Shown: piece by piece, positions 7,942 to 16,457 of the stretch
Layout: each line of letters begins with the position of its first letter
Position numbering within the stretch: the stretch's first letter is position 1
The notes under the pieces: model-generated
What the model was told of the DNA's origin: nothing
Seen by the model: only the letters and a program-made list of their open reading frames with translations
Database searches by the model: none
Made by a program: the position numbers and the translations under genes
Origin: an uncultured Pelagibacteraceae bacterium
GTDB lineage: Bacteria > Pseudomonadota > Alphaproteobacteria > Pelagibacterales > Pelagibacteraceae
Direction of reading: 5' to 3'
DNA: 35,926 bases
Assembly: GCA_902566755.1 (NCBI GenBank)
Contig: CACFJR010000012.1
Span: 1 to 35,926, forward strand

Positions 7942-9369
7942 ATGTTAAATAAGTTCAAAAATTTCTCAAAAAGTAAACTTGGAGCAGTTGTAGTCTTTAT
8001 TGTTGCTTTACCTTTTGTATTTTTTGGAATGGGTAGCGTTTTTCAAAACAAGGATGTAAATAACATTGCAAAAATTGATAATTTTAATATTTCAACTAAA
8101 GATTTTACAAACCATATTAGTTCACTGGGTATCAGCTCTGAAGTAATAAGAAATAATCTAGATCAAAATATTTTGGAAGAAATACTAAGTGATTTACTCG
8201 CTAAAAAATTTATTGATTTAGAGATTGACTATTATAACCTTACAATTTCGGACAAGCATTTAGTTAAGATTATAAAAAATAACAAAAATTTTTTAAATGA
8301 TAATTTTCAATTTGATAGAATTAAATATGAAAAGTTTTTAATTGAAAATAACATCAATGCCTCGGATTTTGAAAAAAGATTAAAAGATAGAGAATTAGAG
8401 AAAAAACTTTTTTTCCTTTTAAATGGAGGTATCAACATTCCAGAATTTATTGTTAAAAAAAATTATAAATATGAAAATAGTAAAATTGATTTAAGATTTA
8501 TTAATCTCGATAATTTTTATAAAAAAAAAGGTCAATTTACTGACATAGAAATCACAAATTATATTCAAAATAATAGTGATACTTTACAAAGAGATTTTAT
8601 AGATTTTGATTATATCAAAATAACTCCAAAAACTTTAATTGGTTCAGACGAGTACAATGAAACTTTTTTCTCAGAAATAGATAACATTGAAAATAATATC
8701 TCAAATTTTTCAGATCTCAAAAGTCTTTTGAATAGTTATGAAAATATTAATATAGAAAAAAAAACAAATTACACACCTATAAATAATGATGATCCTTTTA
8801 AAGATATCTATGACAATAGATTTGATAATAGCATCCAGATTATAGATAAAAACGACTATATTCTTCTATTTCAGATCGATAATATCGAAAATAAAATCCC
8901 AGAAAAAACTGATGAAAGTTTTAAAAATTTTATAATAACATCGCTTGTTGAGAAAGAAAAATTTGATTATAACAAAAAAATCTTTGAAAAGATAAATGCC
9001 AATAAATTTTCAGACACTGATTTTGAGAAAATGAGTAATGATAAATCCTTATTTAAGAACATTGAATTAAATTCTGTAAAAGATAATAATTTCTTCGATA
9101 TAAACTCTGTTGAATATATTTATTCTCTTCCAGAAAAAAGTTTCTTATTAGCCTCTGATGAAAGTGGCAAAATATACCTAACTAAAATAGATAAGATTAA
9201 AACAAAAAATATTGATAATAAAAAAAAAGATTTTAATACTTATCGTGATATAACTCAGGAAAAATTAAAGAGTAATGTTTTTTCTACCTATGATTTATAT
9301 CTAAATAATAAATATAATGTAAAAATTTACTCTAGAACAATAGAAAGACTAAGAAACTATTTTAAATGA
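7942..9369 (+). CDS. ppiD: PpiD-like membrane-anchored periplasmic chaperone (SurA N-terminal family), no evident parvulin domain
   Basis: This 475-residue protein starts with a basic stretch and one membrane anchor (about residues 13-31), followed by a SurA/PpiD-type N-terminal chaperone module (AKIDNFNISTKDF..., a paired-helix region up to about residue 170). It is called PpiD by this architecture and by its position between tpiA and trpE, where Alphaproteobacteria usually carry the PpiD-like gene. Usual PpiD proteins are near 600-630 residues with a parvulin-type isomerase domain in the middle. Here the middle and C-terminal parts are Asn/Asp/Lys/Ile-rich, and I cannot find parvulin signature residues. 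It may therefore act as a holdase for exported proteins without isomerase activity. Its stop overlaps trpE (ATGA). No Shine-Dalgarno sequence is seen before the ATG. Confidence 0.82.
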   Translation: MLNKFKNFSKSKLGAVVVFIVALPFVFFGMGSVFQNKDVNNIAKIDNFNISTKDFTNHISSLGISSEVIRNNLDQNILEEILSDLLAKKFIDLEIDYYNLTISDKHLVKIIKNNKNFLNDNFQFDRIKYEKFLIENNINASDFEKRLKDRELEKKLFFLLNGGINIPEFIVKKNYKYENSKIDLRFINLDNFYKKKGQFTDIEITNYIQNNSDTLQRDFIDFDYIKITPKTLIGSDEYNETFFSEIDNIENNISNFSDLKSLLNSYENINIEKKTNYTPINNDDPFKDIYDNRFDNSIQIIDKNDYILLFQIDNIENKIPEKTDESFKNFIITSLVEKEKFDYNKKIFEKINANKFSDTDFEKMSNDKSLFKNIELNSVKDNNFFDINSVEYIYSLPEKSFLLASDESGKIYLTKIDKIKTKNIDNKKKDFNTYRDITQEKLKSNVFSTYDLYLNNKYNVKIYSRTIERLRNYFK

Positions 9370-10823
9370 AATTGAATGTTGACTTAAAAGAATTTAAAAA
9401 AAAATATAATCAAAAAAAAAACCAAGTTTTATACTATAAAATTAAATCCAGAAACTCTTTTGAAATTGAGAATCTAATTAATAACTTTTTGGAAGATAAA
9501 AACAGTTTTATTTTTGAGTCTGTGGAGAAAGGTAAAATAAAAGGCAGATACACGATTTTTGGTAAAGATCCAGATAAAGTATGGGAATTTGATAAAAAAA
9601 GAGTAATTTCAATTGTTTTAGGACAAAAAAAAACAATTAAAGGTGATCCAAAAATTATTTTAAGTAAGATTATTGATAATTTTAAATTTAAGATACCACC
9701 ATCATTGCCACCTATTTGTAGTATGATTGCTGGTTACTTTTCTTACGATGCAATAAGGTATATCGAGAAAATTAAAAATTCATGTAAAAACGACCTAAAG
9801 TTACCTGATATAAGATTGCTAAGACCTACGACTCTTATAATACACGATAACATTAAAAAGGAAATTTATTTTGTTAAGAATTTTTTTTCTGATATTAAAT
9901 TTATCAATCTAGAAAAAAAGTATTTTGAAATACAGGATGAAATCAATAGTTTATTAATAAATTCTAAAATTTCTAAATTCCAAAAAAAAACTGCTATAAA
10001 AAAGTTTACAGTAAAATCAAACATCTCCAAAAAAAGATTTTACCAAATTGTAAATAAAGCCAAACAATATATTAGGAAAGGGGATATATTTCAGGTTGTC
10101 TTAAGTCAAAGATTTGAGACAAAACTTACAAAAAAACCAATTGAAATTTACAAAAAGCTTAGAGTAACTAATCCCTCGCCCTTCATGTTTTTCTTTAATT
10201 TCAGTGATTTTCAAATTATAGGCGCAAGTCCAGAAATATTGGTAAGATTAAGGAATAATGTTATTACTGTAAGACCAATAGCTGGAACAAGACCTAGGGG
10301 TAGAAACAATAAAGAAGACAACTTATTTAAAAAAGATTTGATAAATGATAAAAAAGAGTTATCCGAACATCTTATGCTTCTTGACTTAGGTAGAAATGAT
10401 GCCGGAAAAGTTTCAAAGATCAACACAATAAAAGTTACTGAAAAATTTAAAATTGAAAAGTATTCACACGTTATGCATATCGTATCTAATGTGACAGGTA
10501 TCTATGATAAAAAATTCTCAAAATTTGAGGCCTTAATGGCTGGGTTTCCGGCAGGCACAGTTTCGGGGGCACCTAAAATACGAGCGATGGAAATAATTGA
10601 TGAACTTGAAAAAAATAGTAGAAAAATTTACGCAGGAGGGATTGGTTACTTTTCAGCAAACGGAGATTTCGATACTTGTATAGCTCTAAGAACAGCAATA
10701 ACAAAAAATAACAAATTTTATGTTCAGGCAGGCGCTGGAATTGTTGCGGATAGCAAGCCCATAAATGAATATAATGAAACAATTAATAAAGCAAAAGCTT
10801 TAATAAAGTCTTTAGAAAAATGA
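9366..10823 (+). CDS. trpE: Anthranilate synthase component I
   Basis: TrpE converts chorismate and ammonia (delivered by TrpG) to anthranilate, the first step of tryptophan synthesis. The 485-residue protein has the N-terminal regulatory half, where FIFESVEKG near residues 48-56 resembles the tryptophan-binding ES motif. The chorismate-binding half has KAKQYIRKGDIFQVVLSQR near residues 231-249, GASPEILVRL, RPIAGTRPRG, LDLGRNDAGKV, SHVMHIVS, FPAGTVSGAPKIRAMEII and GAGIVADSKPINEYNE. All catalytic motifs are there. It overlaps ppiD and trpG by 4 bases each, so translation is probably coupled. No leader peptide rich in Trp is visible before the operon; the first gene of the run is ppiD, not a leader. 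Confidence 0.97.
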   Translation: MKLNVDLKEFKKKYNQKKNQVLYYKIKSRNSFEIENLINNFLEDKNSFIFESVEKGKIKGRYTIFGKDPDKVWEFDKKRVISIVLGQKKTIKGDPKIILSKIIDNFKFKIPPSLPPICSMIAGYFSYDAIRYIEKIKNSCKNDLKLPDIRLLRPTTLIIHDNIKKEIYFVKNFFSDIKFINLEKKYFEIQDEINSLLINSKISKFQKKTAIKKFTVKSNISKKRFYQIVNKAKQYIRKGDIFQVVLSQRFETKLTKKPIEIYKKLRVTNPSPFMFFFNFSDFQIIGASPEILVRLRNNVITVRPIAGTRPRGRNNKEDNLFKKDLINDKKELSEHLMLLDLGRNDAGKVSKINTIKVTEKFKIEKYSHVMHIVSNVTGIYDKKFSKFEALMAGFPAGTVSGAPKIRAMEIIDELEKNSRKIYAGGIGYFSANGDFDTCIALRTAITKNNKFYVQAGAGIVADSKPINEYNETINKAKALIKSLEK

Positions 10824-11395
10824 AAATACTTCTTATTGATAACTACGATAGTTTTACATATAATTTGTACCATTACTTGTCTGCTCTAAAAACTAAAGTA
10901 GAAGTTCATAGAAATGATAAAATAAATTCCTCAGAAATTATCAAGAAAAGATTTGATAGAATTGTTATTTCTCCAGGACCAGGGAACCCAAATCAGTCTG
11001 GAAATTGTTTGAAAATTGTAAGAGAAATTCATAACAAAATACCAATTCTTGGTGTTTGCCTCGGACATCAAATAATAGCTCAAGTTTTTGGATCTAAAAT
11101 AATTCAAGCAAAAAAATTGATGCACGGAAAAACAAGTAGAATAATATCTAGAAAAAGCGGAATACTGAAAAATTTACCTAAAAGCTTTGAAGCAACTAGA
11201 TATCACAGTTTGATAATTGACAAAAAAACACTGTCAAAAGACCTGGAAATCACTGCAGAAACAAAAGACGGTTTAATAATGGGAGTTAAACATAAAAAAC
11301 ATAATGTGCATGGGGTGCAATTTCATCCTGAAAGTATTAAAACAAAACTTGGAATAAAAATTTTAAAAAACTTTATTAGATTTAAAAACAAATGA
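10820..11395 (+). CDS. trpG: Anthranilate synthase component II, glutamine amidotransferase
   Basis: TrpG releases ammonia from glutamine for TrpE. The 191-residue class I amidotransferase has DNYDSFTYNL at residues 7-16, SPGPGNPNQSG at residues 51-61 (oxyanion region), the nucleophile Cys80 in GVCLGHQ, and the catalytic His169 and Glu171 in VQFHPES. It is a single-domain protein, not fused to TrpD as in some enterobacteria. It may also serve 4-amino-4-deoxychorismate synthase, as dual-use TrpG/PabA proteins do in many bacteria; that is a possibility, not seen here. It overlaps trpE and trpD by 4 bases each. Confidence 0.97.
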   Translation: MKILLIDNYDSFTYNLYHYLSALKTKVEVHRNDKINSSEIIKKRFDRIVISPGPGNPNQSGNCLKIVREIHNKIPILGVCLGHQIIAQVFGSKIIQAKKLMHGKTSRIISRKSGILKNLPKSFEATRYHSLIIDKKTLSKDLEITAETKDGLIMGVKHKKHNVHGVQFHPESIKTKLGIKILKNFIRFKNK

Positions 11396-12384
11396 AACAA
11401 TTCATAGACAAAATAGGAGCAAAACAAGATTTATCTTTTTCAGAAAGTAAAGAAGCTTTTAAAATATTAATGGAAGGAAAAGCTAATGATCAAGAGATAT
11501 TTGATTTTTTGACTCTATTATCAGAAAAGGGCGAGTCATCAGATGAAATAGCTGGGGGTGTTTACGTATTAAGGGAAAAATCAAAAAGGGTAAATGTAGA
11601 AGATTGTATTGATACATGTGGTACGGGTGGAGATGGTATGAACACTTTAAATATATCTACAGCATCAGCTCTATTATTGGCTAGTATGGACATTAAAGTA
11701 GCAAAACACGGTAACAAAGCTGTTTCATCAAAATGTGGATCAGGTGATGTGTTGGATGCACTCGATATAAATATTAATTTGGATTCAAATGAAATTGAAC
11801 AACAAATAAGTAAAAACAATTTTGGTTTCATGTTTGCACCGAACTACCACAGCGCAATGAAATTTGTCGGACCAACTAGAAAAAAGATTGGAAAAAGAAC
11901 AATTTTCAATATGATTGGACCATTAAGTAGCCCTGCATTAGTAAAAAAACAAGTTGTTGGCGTATTCGATAAAACACTTTTAGAGATATTTGCAAATGCT
12001 TTAAAAAGTTTAGATATTAAGTTTGCATGGATTGTAAACAGTGATGATGGTTTAGATGAAATATCACCATATGCAAAAACTAACGTGATACAATTAAAAG
12101 ATAATGAAATTACCAAAATTATAATAGACCCAAAAAAATTAAAAATAAACGCTGATAAATTTGAAAATCTTGTAGGGCAAGATGCTAAATTTAATGCTGA
12201 TAAAATGTTAGGTATTTTTAAAGGTGAGGACAATGATTTTTCGAAAGCAGTATGCTTGAATGCTGCCGCAGGATTAATTGTATCAGAAAAATACGAAAAT
12301 TATGAGCAAGCATACAATTATGCAAGAGATTTTATAAAGTCAGGGGCTCCATATAAACACTTGGTAAAAATACAAAATGCCTGA
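11392..12384 (+). CDS. trpD: Anthranilate phosphoribosyltransferase
   Basis: TrpD joins anthranilate to PRPP, giving phosphoribosyl-anthranilate. The 330-residue protein has the helical N-terminal domain, then the glycine-rich PRPP loop DTCGTGGDGMNTLNIST near residues 79-95, KHGNKAVSSKCGSGDVLDALD near residues 105-125, the anthranilate-site segment GPTRKKIGKRTIFNMIGPL near residues 161-179, and the Mg-binding acidic pair DDGLDE near residue 218. The length is normal. It follows trpG with ATGA coupling and overlaps trpC by 8 bases. Confidence 0.98.
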   Translation: MKQFIDKIGAKQDLSFSESKEAFKILMEGKANDQEIFDFLTLLSEKGESSDEIAGGVYVLREKSKRVNVEDCIDTCGTGGDGMNTLNISTASALLLASMDIKVAKHGNKAVSSKCGSGDVLDALDININLDSNEIEQQISKNNFGFMFAPNYHSAMKFVGPTRKKIGKRTIFNMIGPLSSPALVKKQVVGVFDKTLLEIFANALKSLDIKFAWIVNSDDGLDEISPYAKTNVIQLKDNEITKIIIDPKKLKINADKFENLVGQDAKFNADKMLGIFKGEDNDFSKAVCLNAAAGLIVSEKYENYEQAYNYARDFIKSGAPYKHLVKIQNA

Positions 12385-13168
12385 AAACATTCTTGAAAAA
12401 ATAATTAAAAACAAAACTGAGAAAATAGAAAAACTCAAAAAAACTATTACTTCAGAATCCTTGAATGATTTAATTAAAACAAATAGTACTTTTATAAATT
12501 TTAAAGGAAGAATTGAGGATAATATCAAAGAAAATAAATTTTCTATTATTGCCGAAATTAAAAAAGCTAGTCCTTCAGCGGGTATAATAATAAAAGATTA
12601 TGACCCTGTGGAAATTGCCTGTACATATAATAACAATAAAGCGACATGCTTATCTGTTTTAACTGAGGAAGATTTTTTTTATGGAAACTTAATTCACATA
12701 AGCAAAATTAAGCAGAAAATAAAATTACCAATTCTTTGTAAAGATTTTTTTGTCGATAAATTTCAAGTATCTCTGGCGAAAAGTTATGGAGCGGATGCAA
12801 TATTAATTATTTTAGCTGGGGTTACTGATAAGGTGGCAAATGAATTGTACGAAGAAGCACTTAGATTAAATATGTCAATTATTGTCGAAGTTCATACTGT
12901 GGAAGAGGCCAAGCGAGCATTAAAATTCAAAAATTCATTGATTGGAATAAATAATAGAAATCTTAAAACTCTTAAGACTGAAATAAATACAACTTACGAT
13001 ATTCATGAAGTTTTGGCCACTCATCCTGGCCCTTTAATTTCTGAAAGTGGAATAAATACAAAAGACGAACTATTAGAAATCTCAAACAAAACCTCCATCA
13101 AAACTTTTCTTATTGGTGAATCACTATTAAAAGATTTAGACAATAATTCTATTTTTTCAGTATTGTAG
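12377..13168 (+). CDS. trpC: Indole-3-glycerol phosphate synthase
   Basis: TrpC closes the indole ring from CdRP. The 263-residue TIM barrel is mono-functional, not fused to TrpF. It has FSIIAEIKKASPSAG near residues 53-67 (active-site Lys and phosphate-loop region; the usual SPSKG reads SPSAG), LCKDFFVDKFQV near residues 116-127 with the general-acid Lys, VEVHTVEEA with the catalytic Glu, GINNRNLKTL with the Asn/Arg pair, and ISESGI near the C-terminal phosphate site. It ends the trp cluster; trpF, trpB and trpA are not in this window. A T-rich stretch after the gene has no stem, so a classical terminator is not supported. Confidence 0.97.
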   Translation: MPENILEKIIKNKTEKIEKLKKTITSESLNDLIKTNSTFINFKGRIEDNIKENKFSIIAEIKKASPSAGIIIKDYDPVEIACTYNNNKATCLSVLTEEDFFYGNLIHISKIKQKIKLPILCKDFFVDKFQVSLAKSYGADAILIILAGVTDKVANELYEEALRLNMSIIVEVHTVEEAKRALKFKNSLIGINNRNLKTLKTEINTTYDIHEVLATHPGPLISESGINTKDELLEISNKTSIKTFLIGESLLKDLDNNSIFSVL

Positions 13169-13204
13169 CGTTTAAAAGCCCCTTATTTCCTTTATTTTTT
13201 TCTA

Positions 13205-13233
13205 TTGTTAATTGATAAGAACTTTTGTAGAAC
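13205..13233 (+). promoter_or_regulatory. Possible lexA promoter overlapping the SOS box
   Basis: A hexamer TTGTTA at 13205-13210 and TAGAAC at 13228-13233 are separated by 17 bases, giving a passable sigma-70-type pair (four of six matches to consensus in each). The LexA box at 13219-13233 would cover the spacer and the -10, which is the expected arrangement for repression. The weak hexamers make the exact start uncertain. A TTGATA at 13213-13218 with ATAAAT at 13234-13239 is an alternative, with a short spacer. Confidence 0.4.
13219..13233 (-). promoter_or_regulatory. LexA operator (alphaproteobacterial SOS box, GTTC-N7-GTTC)
   Basis: Read on the minus strand these 15 bases are GTTCTACAAAAGTTC, a direct repeat of GTTC with a 7-base spacer. 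This is the SOS box described for Alphaproteobacteria and differs from the CTG-N10-CAG palindrome of E. coli. It lies 22 bases upstream of the preferred lexA ATG at 13256, so LexA very probably represses its own gene. A further GTTC at 13251-13254, on the plus strand, lies just before the ATG. Confidence 0.85.
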
Positions 13234-13255
13234 ATAAATGTACGTAATTTGTTCT

Positions 13256-13927
13256 ATGCTAACTAAAAAACAAAAAAACTTATTAATGTTCATCAATAAG
13301 AAGCTGAGAAGCAGTGGTGTTTCTCCTTCCTATGAAGAAATGAAAAGCTCTTTAAATCTTAAATCTAAGTCAGGAATACACAGACTAATAAGCGCATTAG
13401 AAGAAAGAGGTTTTATTAAAAGGTTAGCTCATAAAGCACGAGCATTAGAGGTTGTAAAATTACCTGAAACAGCTTCAGCAAATGATATTTATAACTCGTT
13501 TTCACCAAGTGTAATAAAGGGAGGACTTGATGAAACGACAGACAATGAAAACGAAATTCCAGTTTTAGGGAAGATTGCAGCCGGTACACCAGTTGAAGCT
13601 ATTCAAAATGAAGTGAGTAGAATTCCCCTTCCAGCAAATATTGAGAAAAATGGAGAATTTTTTGGTCTTAAAGTTCAAGGAGACTCTATGATAGAAGCTG
13701 GAATAAATAATGGTGATACAGTTATTGTAAAAAAAGCTGACACTGCCGAAAATGGAAAAATTGTGGTTGCATTAATTGATGACCATGAAGCAATGCTGAA
13801 AAGAATTAGAAGAAAAGGTAAAACTATAGCACTTGAGAGTGCAAATAGAAATTACGAAACTAAAATTTTTGGTCCTGATAGAGTAAAAGTTCAGGGTGTT
13901 CTGGTATCTTTATATAGAAACTTCTAA
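13256..13927 (+). CDS. lexA: LexA repressor, S24-family self-cleaving protease
   Basis: LexA represses the DNA damage (SOS) genes and is inactivated by RecA-stimulated self-cleavage. From the chosen start the protein has 223 residues. The N-terminal winged-helix DNA-binding domain begins [10 protein letters not shown] with recognition-helix region [18 protein letters not shown] near residues 37-54. A longer acidic linker than in E. coli follows, then the cleavage site Ala109-Gly110 in GKIAAGTP, the catalytic Ser144 in VQGDSMIE and the catalytic Lys182 in AMLKRI. The open frame can start at 13238, but LexA proteins begin at MLTxKQ, and a start at 13238 would sit only 5 bases after the operator. 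It is placed between trpC and gltX. No Shine-Dalgarno sequence precedes the ATG. Confidence 0.96.
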   Translation: MLTKKQKNLLMFINKKLRSSGVSPSYEEMKSSLNLKSKSGIHRLISALEERGFIKRLAHKARALEVVKLPETASANDIYNSFSPSVIKGGLDETTDNENEIPVLGKIAAGTPVEAIQNEVSRIPLPANIEKNGEFFGLKVQGDSMIEAGINNGDTVIVKKADTAENGKIVVALIDDHEAMLKRIRRKGKTIALESANRNYETKIFGPDRVKVQGVLVSLYRNF

Positions 13928-13949
13928 AAAAATAGTCTAAACATTATTA

Positions 13950-15350
13950 ATGTCAAAAGTAGCAACAAGATTTGCTCCATCACCTACGGGGCCTCTTCAT
14001 ATAGGTGGAGTTAGAACTGCATTATTTAATTGGTTATTTGCAAAAAGTAAGGGTGGAAACTTTCTTTTAAGAATAGAGGATACAGACAAAGAAAGATCAA
14101 AAAAAGAATATCAAGATCAAATTATCCAATCGTTAGAATGGATTGGTATTAATTACGATAGCAATGAGTACATACAATCAACCAAAATAAGTAGTCATGT
14201 AAAAATTGCAGAGGAACTTTTAAAAAAGGGAAATGCTTATAAATGTTACTGTTCAAATGATGAAATTGAGGAACAAAAGAAAAGAGCTAAACAAAAAAAG
14301 ATTCCATATATTTATGACAGAAAATGGAGAGATAAAAACGAAAATGAGGCTCCAAAAAACATCAAACCAGTAATAAGGTTTAAAAGTAAGACAGATGGTA
14401 AATCTAAATTAAATGATTTGGTACAAGGAGATGTTGAAATAGATAATAATACAATTGAAGATTTTGTTATTTTAAGGAATGATGGTACTCCGACATATAA
14501 TCTATCAGTGACTGTAGATGATCATGAAATGAATGTAACACATATCATTAGAGGAGATGATCATAAAATAAATACTTTTAAGCAAATGCAAATATATGAA
14601 GCTATGAATTGGAATCTACCAAAATTTGCCCATATACCTTTAATTCATACAAAAGAAGGTAAAAAATTATCAAAAAGGGACAAAGATTCTACACTAGATG
14701 ATTATTCAAAAATTGGAATAATGCCAGAAGCTTTGAGAAATTATTTGTTAAGATTGGGGTGGTCTTTTAAAGATAAAGAGATTTTTAATTTGGAAGAAAG
14801 TATCAAACACTTTAATTTAGAAGGTGTTGGAAAATCTCCCTCTAAATTAGATTTAAACCGTATTTTGTCTATGAATGAATATTATATTAAGAATATGAAA
14901 GAGGATAATTTATTTGATCAATTAAAAGAATTTTGTGAAAACTATAAAGAAAAAATACTTCCTGAAAAAGAAGATCAAGTAAAAAAATCTCTTATATTTC
15001 TTAAAAATAAAGCAAAAACATTAGAGGATATTTTTAATAATTCAAAATACTTACTTTCTGACAAAGTTAATTTTAATGATGAGGATTTAAAATTGATAGA
15101 TGGTGCATCAAAAGGAATAATTGCTGAATTTAAGAGTAGAATAAAAGATATATCGAAATTTGACCGAGAGAGTTTAGAGCCATTGGTAAATGAATTGATA
15201 AAGACTAATAACACAAATTTTAAAGGTGTTGGTCAACCCTTAAGAATTGCTTTAACAGGGTCGAAATATGGACCAGGTATTTATGATATAATTGTCTCCT
15301 TAGGTAAGGACGAAGTTCTCAAAAGATTAGAAAATAAGATATTTATTTAG
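13950..15350 (+). CDS. gltX: Glutamyl-tRNA synthetase
   Basis: GltX charges tRNA-Glu (in many Alphaproteobacteria also tRNA-Gln, later amidated by GatCAB). The 466-residue class I synthetase has RFAPSPTGPLHIGGVRTALFN near residues 7-27 (HIGH-type motif), LRIEDTD, the central DDHEMNVTHIIRGDDH segment and KLSKRD near residue 240 (KMSKS-type motif, where the canonical KLSKRHGA reads KLSKRDKDS). The C-terminal anticodon-binding domain is complete. It starts 22 bases after lexA and ends tail-to-tail with lpxB, sharing 24 coding bases. Alphaproteobacteria often have two GltX paralogues; which one this is cannot be told here. Confidence 0.96.
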   Translation: MSKVATRFAPSPTGPLHIGGVRTALFNWLFAKSKGGNFLLRIEDTDKERSKKEYQDQIIQSLEWIGINYDSNEYIQSTKISSHVKIAEELLKKGNAYKCYCSNDEIEEQKKRAKQKKIPYIYDRKWRDKNENEAPKNIKPVIRFKSKTDGKSKLNDLVQGDVEIDNNTIEDFVILRNDGTPTYNLSVTVDDHEMNVTHIIRGDDHKINTFKQMQIYEAMNWNLPKFAHIPLIHTKEGKKLSKRDKDSTLDDYSKIGIMPEALRNYLLRLGWSFKDKEIFNLEESIKHFNLEGVGKSPSKLDLNRILSMNEYYIKNMKEDNLFDQLKEFCENYKEKILPEKEDQVKKSLIFLKNKAKTLEDIFNNSKYLLSDKVNFNDEDLKLIDGASKGIIAEFKSRIKDISKFDRESLEPLVNELIKTNNTNFKGVGQPLRIALTGSKYGPGIYDIIVSLGKDEVLKRLENKIFI

Positions 15351-16457
15351 GACTTTTGCAGCTTCATCGCTAGATGAGCTAACTGGTCGTATCTTATCAA
15401 GCGTTTTTGAACATTCTTCAACTTGATTTTGTGCAAATTTAGGATTTTTCAAAAAGTAAACAGTTGATTTAAAAATTTCTTTAGCATTGCACTCGCTTTG
15501 CAAGAGTTCTGGGATTATTTCTCTTTTGTTAATAATATTTATAATATTGGCATACTTAACCTTAACAAGAGACTTCATTATGAGATAATTAAAATAGCTT
15601 ATCTTGTAAATAATAATAGAAGGTACTTTTGCATTACAAATTTCTAGTGACACCGTTCCTGATTTAGATACAGCAAAAATTGAATTAAGTAATACTTCAG
15701 ACTTAACATCTTTATCAACCACTATATCGCAATTATCTAAATTTGATTTTTCTAATTTTTCAGTAATAAAATTAATATTTTCTATTGTTGAATGAAATAC
15801 AAAAATAAAGTCTTTATATCTCATGTTCATCAGCTTTATAAATTCAATTAAAATAGGTAAAAGTACTTTTAGCTCTGACATTCTACTTCCTGGGAATATA
15901 GAAATTATTTTTTTTCCTCTAGAAATATGAGATATATCAATTTTAGATTTATTCTTTTCTAACAAAGGATGTCCTACAAATGTGTTTGGAATATTTTCTT
16001 TATCAAAATATTTTCTTTCAAAATCAAACAATAATAAAAAGTGATCAATAAAATTTTTGAATTTTTTTACTCTTCCCTCTCTCCAAATCCATACTTGAGG
16101 TGCAACATAATGAATAGTTTTAATATTAGGATTAATTTTTTTTACTCTTTCGGCAACGCGTAGAGTAAAATCAGGGCTATCTACACTAAATAATATATCA
16201 GGTTCAAATTTAATAATTTCTTTTACAGTGAAATCAATTTTTTTTTTTATTTTAAAAATATTAAATAAAACACTTGTAAAACCCATATAAGTAATTTGTT
16301 CAATATTGAAAATTGAATTTATACCTAAACTTGCTAGATTTGATCCACCAACTGATAAAAACTTAATATCATTATTTCCTTTTTGAATTTTTTCAATTAC
16401 TGTCGATGCTAATTTATCTCCTGAAGCTTCTCCTGTTAAAATAAAGATTTTTTTCAT
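15327..16457 (-). CDS. lpxB: Lipid-A-disaccharide synthase
   Basis: LpxB is a peripheral membrane GT-B glycosyltransferase (family GT19) that joins lipid X to UDP-2,3-diacylglucosamine to give the lipid A disaccharide. The 376-residue protein starts MKKIFILTGEASGDKLAS with the GEASGD signature at residues 8-13. It continues with LFSVDSPDF, HYVAPQVWIWREGR near residues 118-131 and FVGHPLLE near residues 161-168. IFPGSRMSELK near residues 189-199 and SKSGTVSLEICNAKVPSIIIYK near residues 261-282 are the nucleotide-sugar binding region. The start overlaps the lpxI stop (ATGA). It is the last gene of the 20-gene minus-strand run and overlaps gltX at the 3' end. Confidence 0.97.
   Translation of the reverse strand: MKKIFILTGEASGDKLASTVIEKIQKGNNDIKFLSVGGSNLASLGINSIFNIEQITYMGFTSVLFNIFKIKKKIDFTVKEIIKFEPDILFSVDSPDFTLRVAERVKKINPNIKTIHYVAPQVWIWREGRVKKFKNFIDHFLLLFDFERKYFDKENIPNTFVGHPLLEKNKSKIDISHISRGKKIISIFPGSRMSELKVLLPILIEFIKLMNMRYKDFIFVFHSTIENINFITEKLEKSNLDNCDIVVDKDVKSEVLLNSIFAVSKSGTVSLEICNAKVPSIIIYKISYFNYLIMKSLVKVKYANIINIINKREIIPELLQSECNAKEIFKSTVYFLKNPKFAQNQVEECSKTLDKIRPVSSSSDEAAKVLNKYLIF

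Noticed and set aside
11844..12233. 129-codon minus-strand open frame opposite trpD
   Set aside because: It is a shadow of trpD, whose PRPP and anthranilate motifs are intact; the antisense product has no recognisable features.
13168..13204. T-rich stretch after trpC as a rho-independent terminator
   Set aside because: No stable stem precedes the T run; the sequence GCGTTTAAAAGC does not pair well.
13238..13255. LexA start at the first ATG
   Set aside because: It would leave only 4 bases between the operator and the start, and adds six residues not found in LexA proteins.
15330..15348. Inverted repeat AAATAA/TTATTT as a terminator of gltX and lpxB
   Set aside because: The stem is six A-T pairs only, inside both coding regions, and is expected by chance in this base composition.
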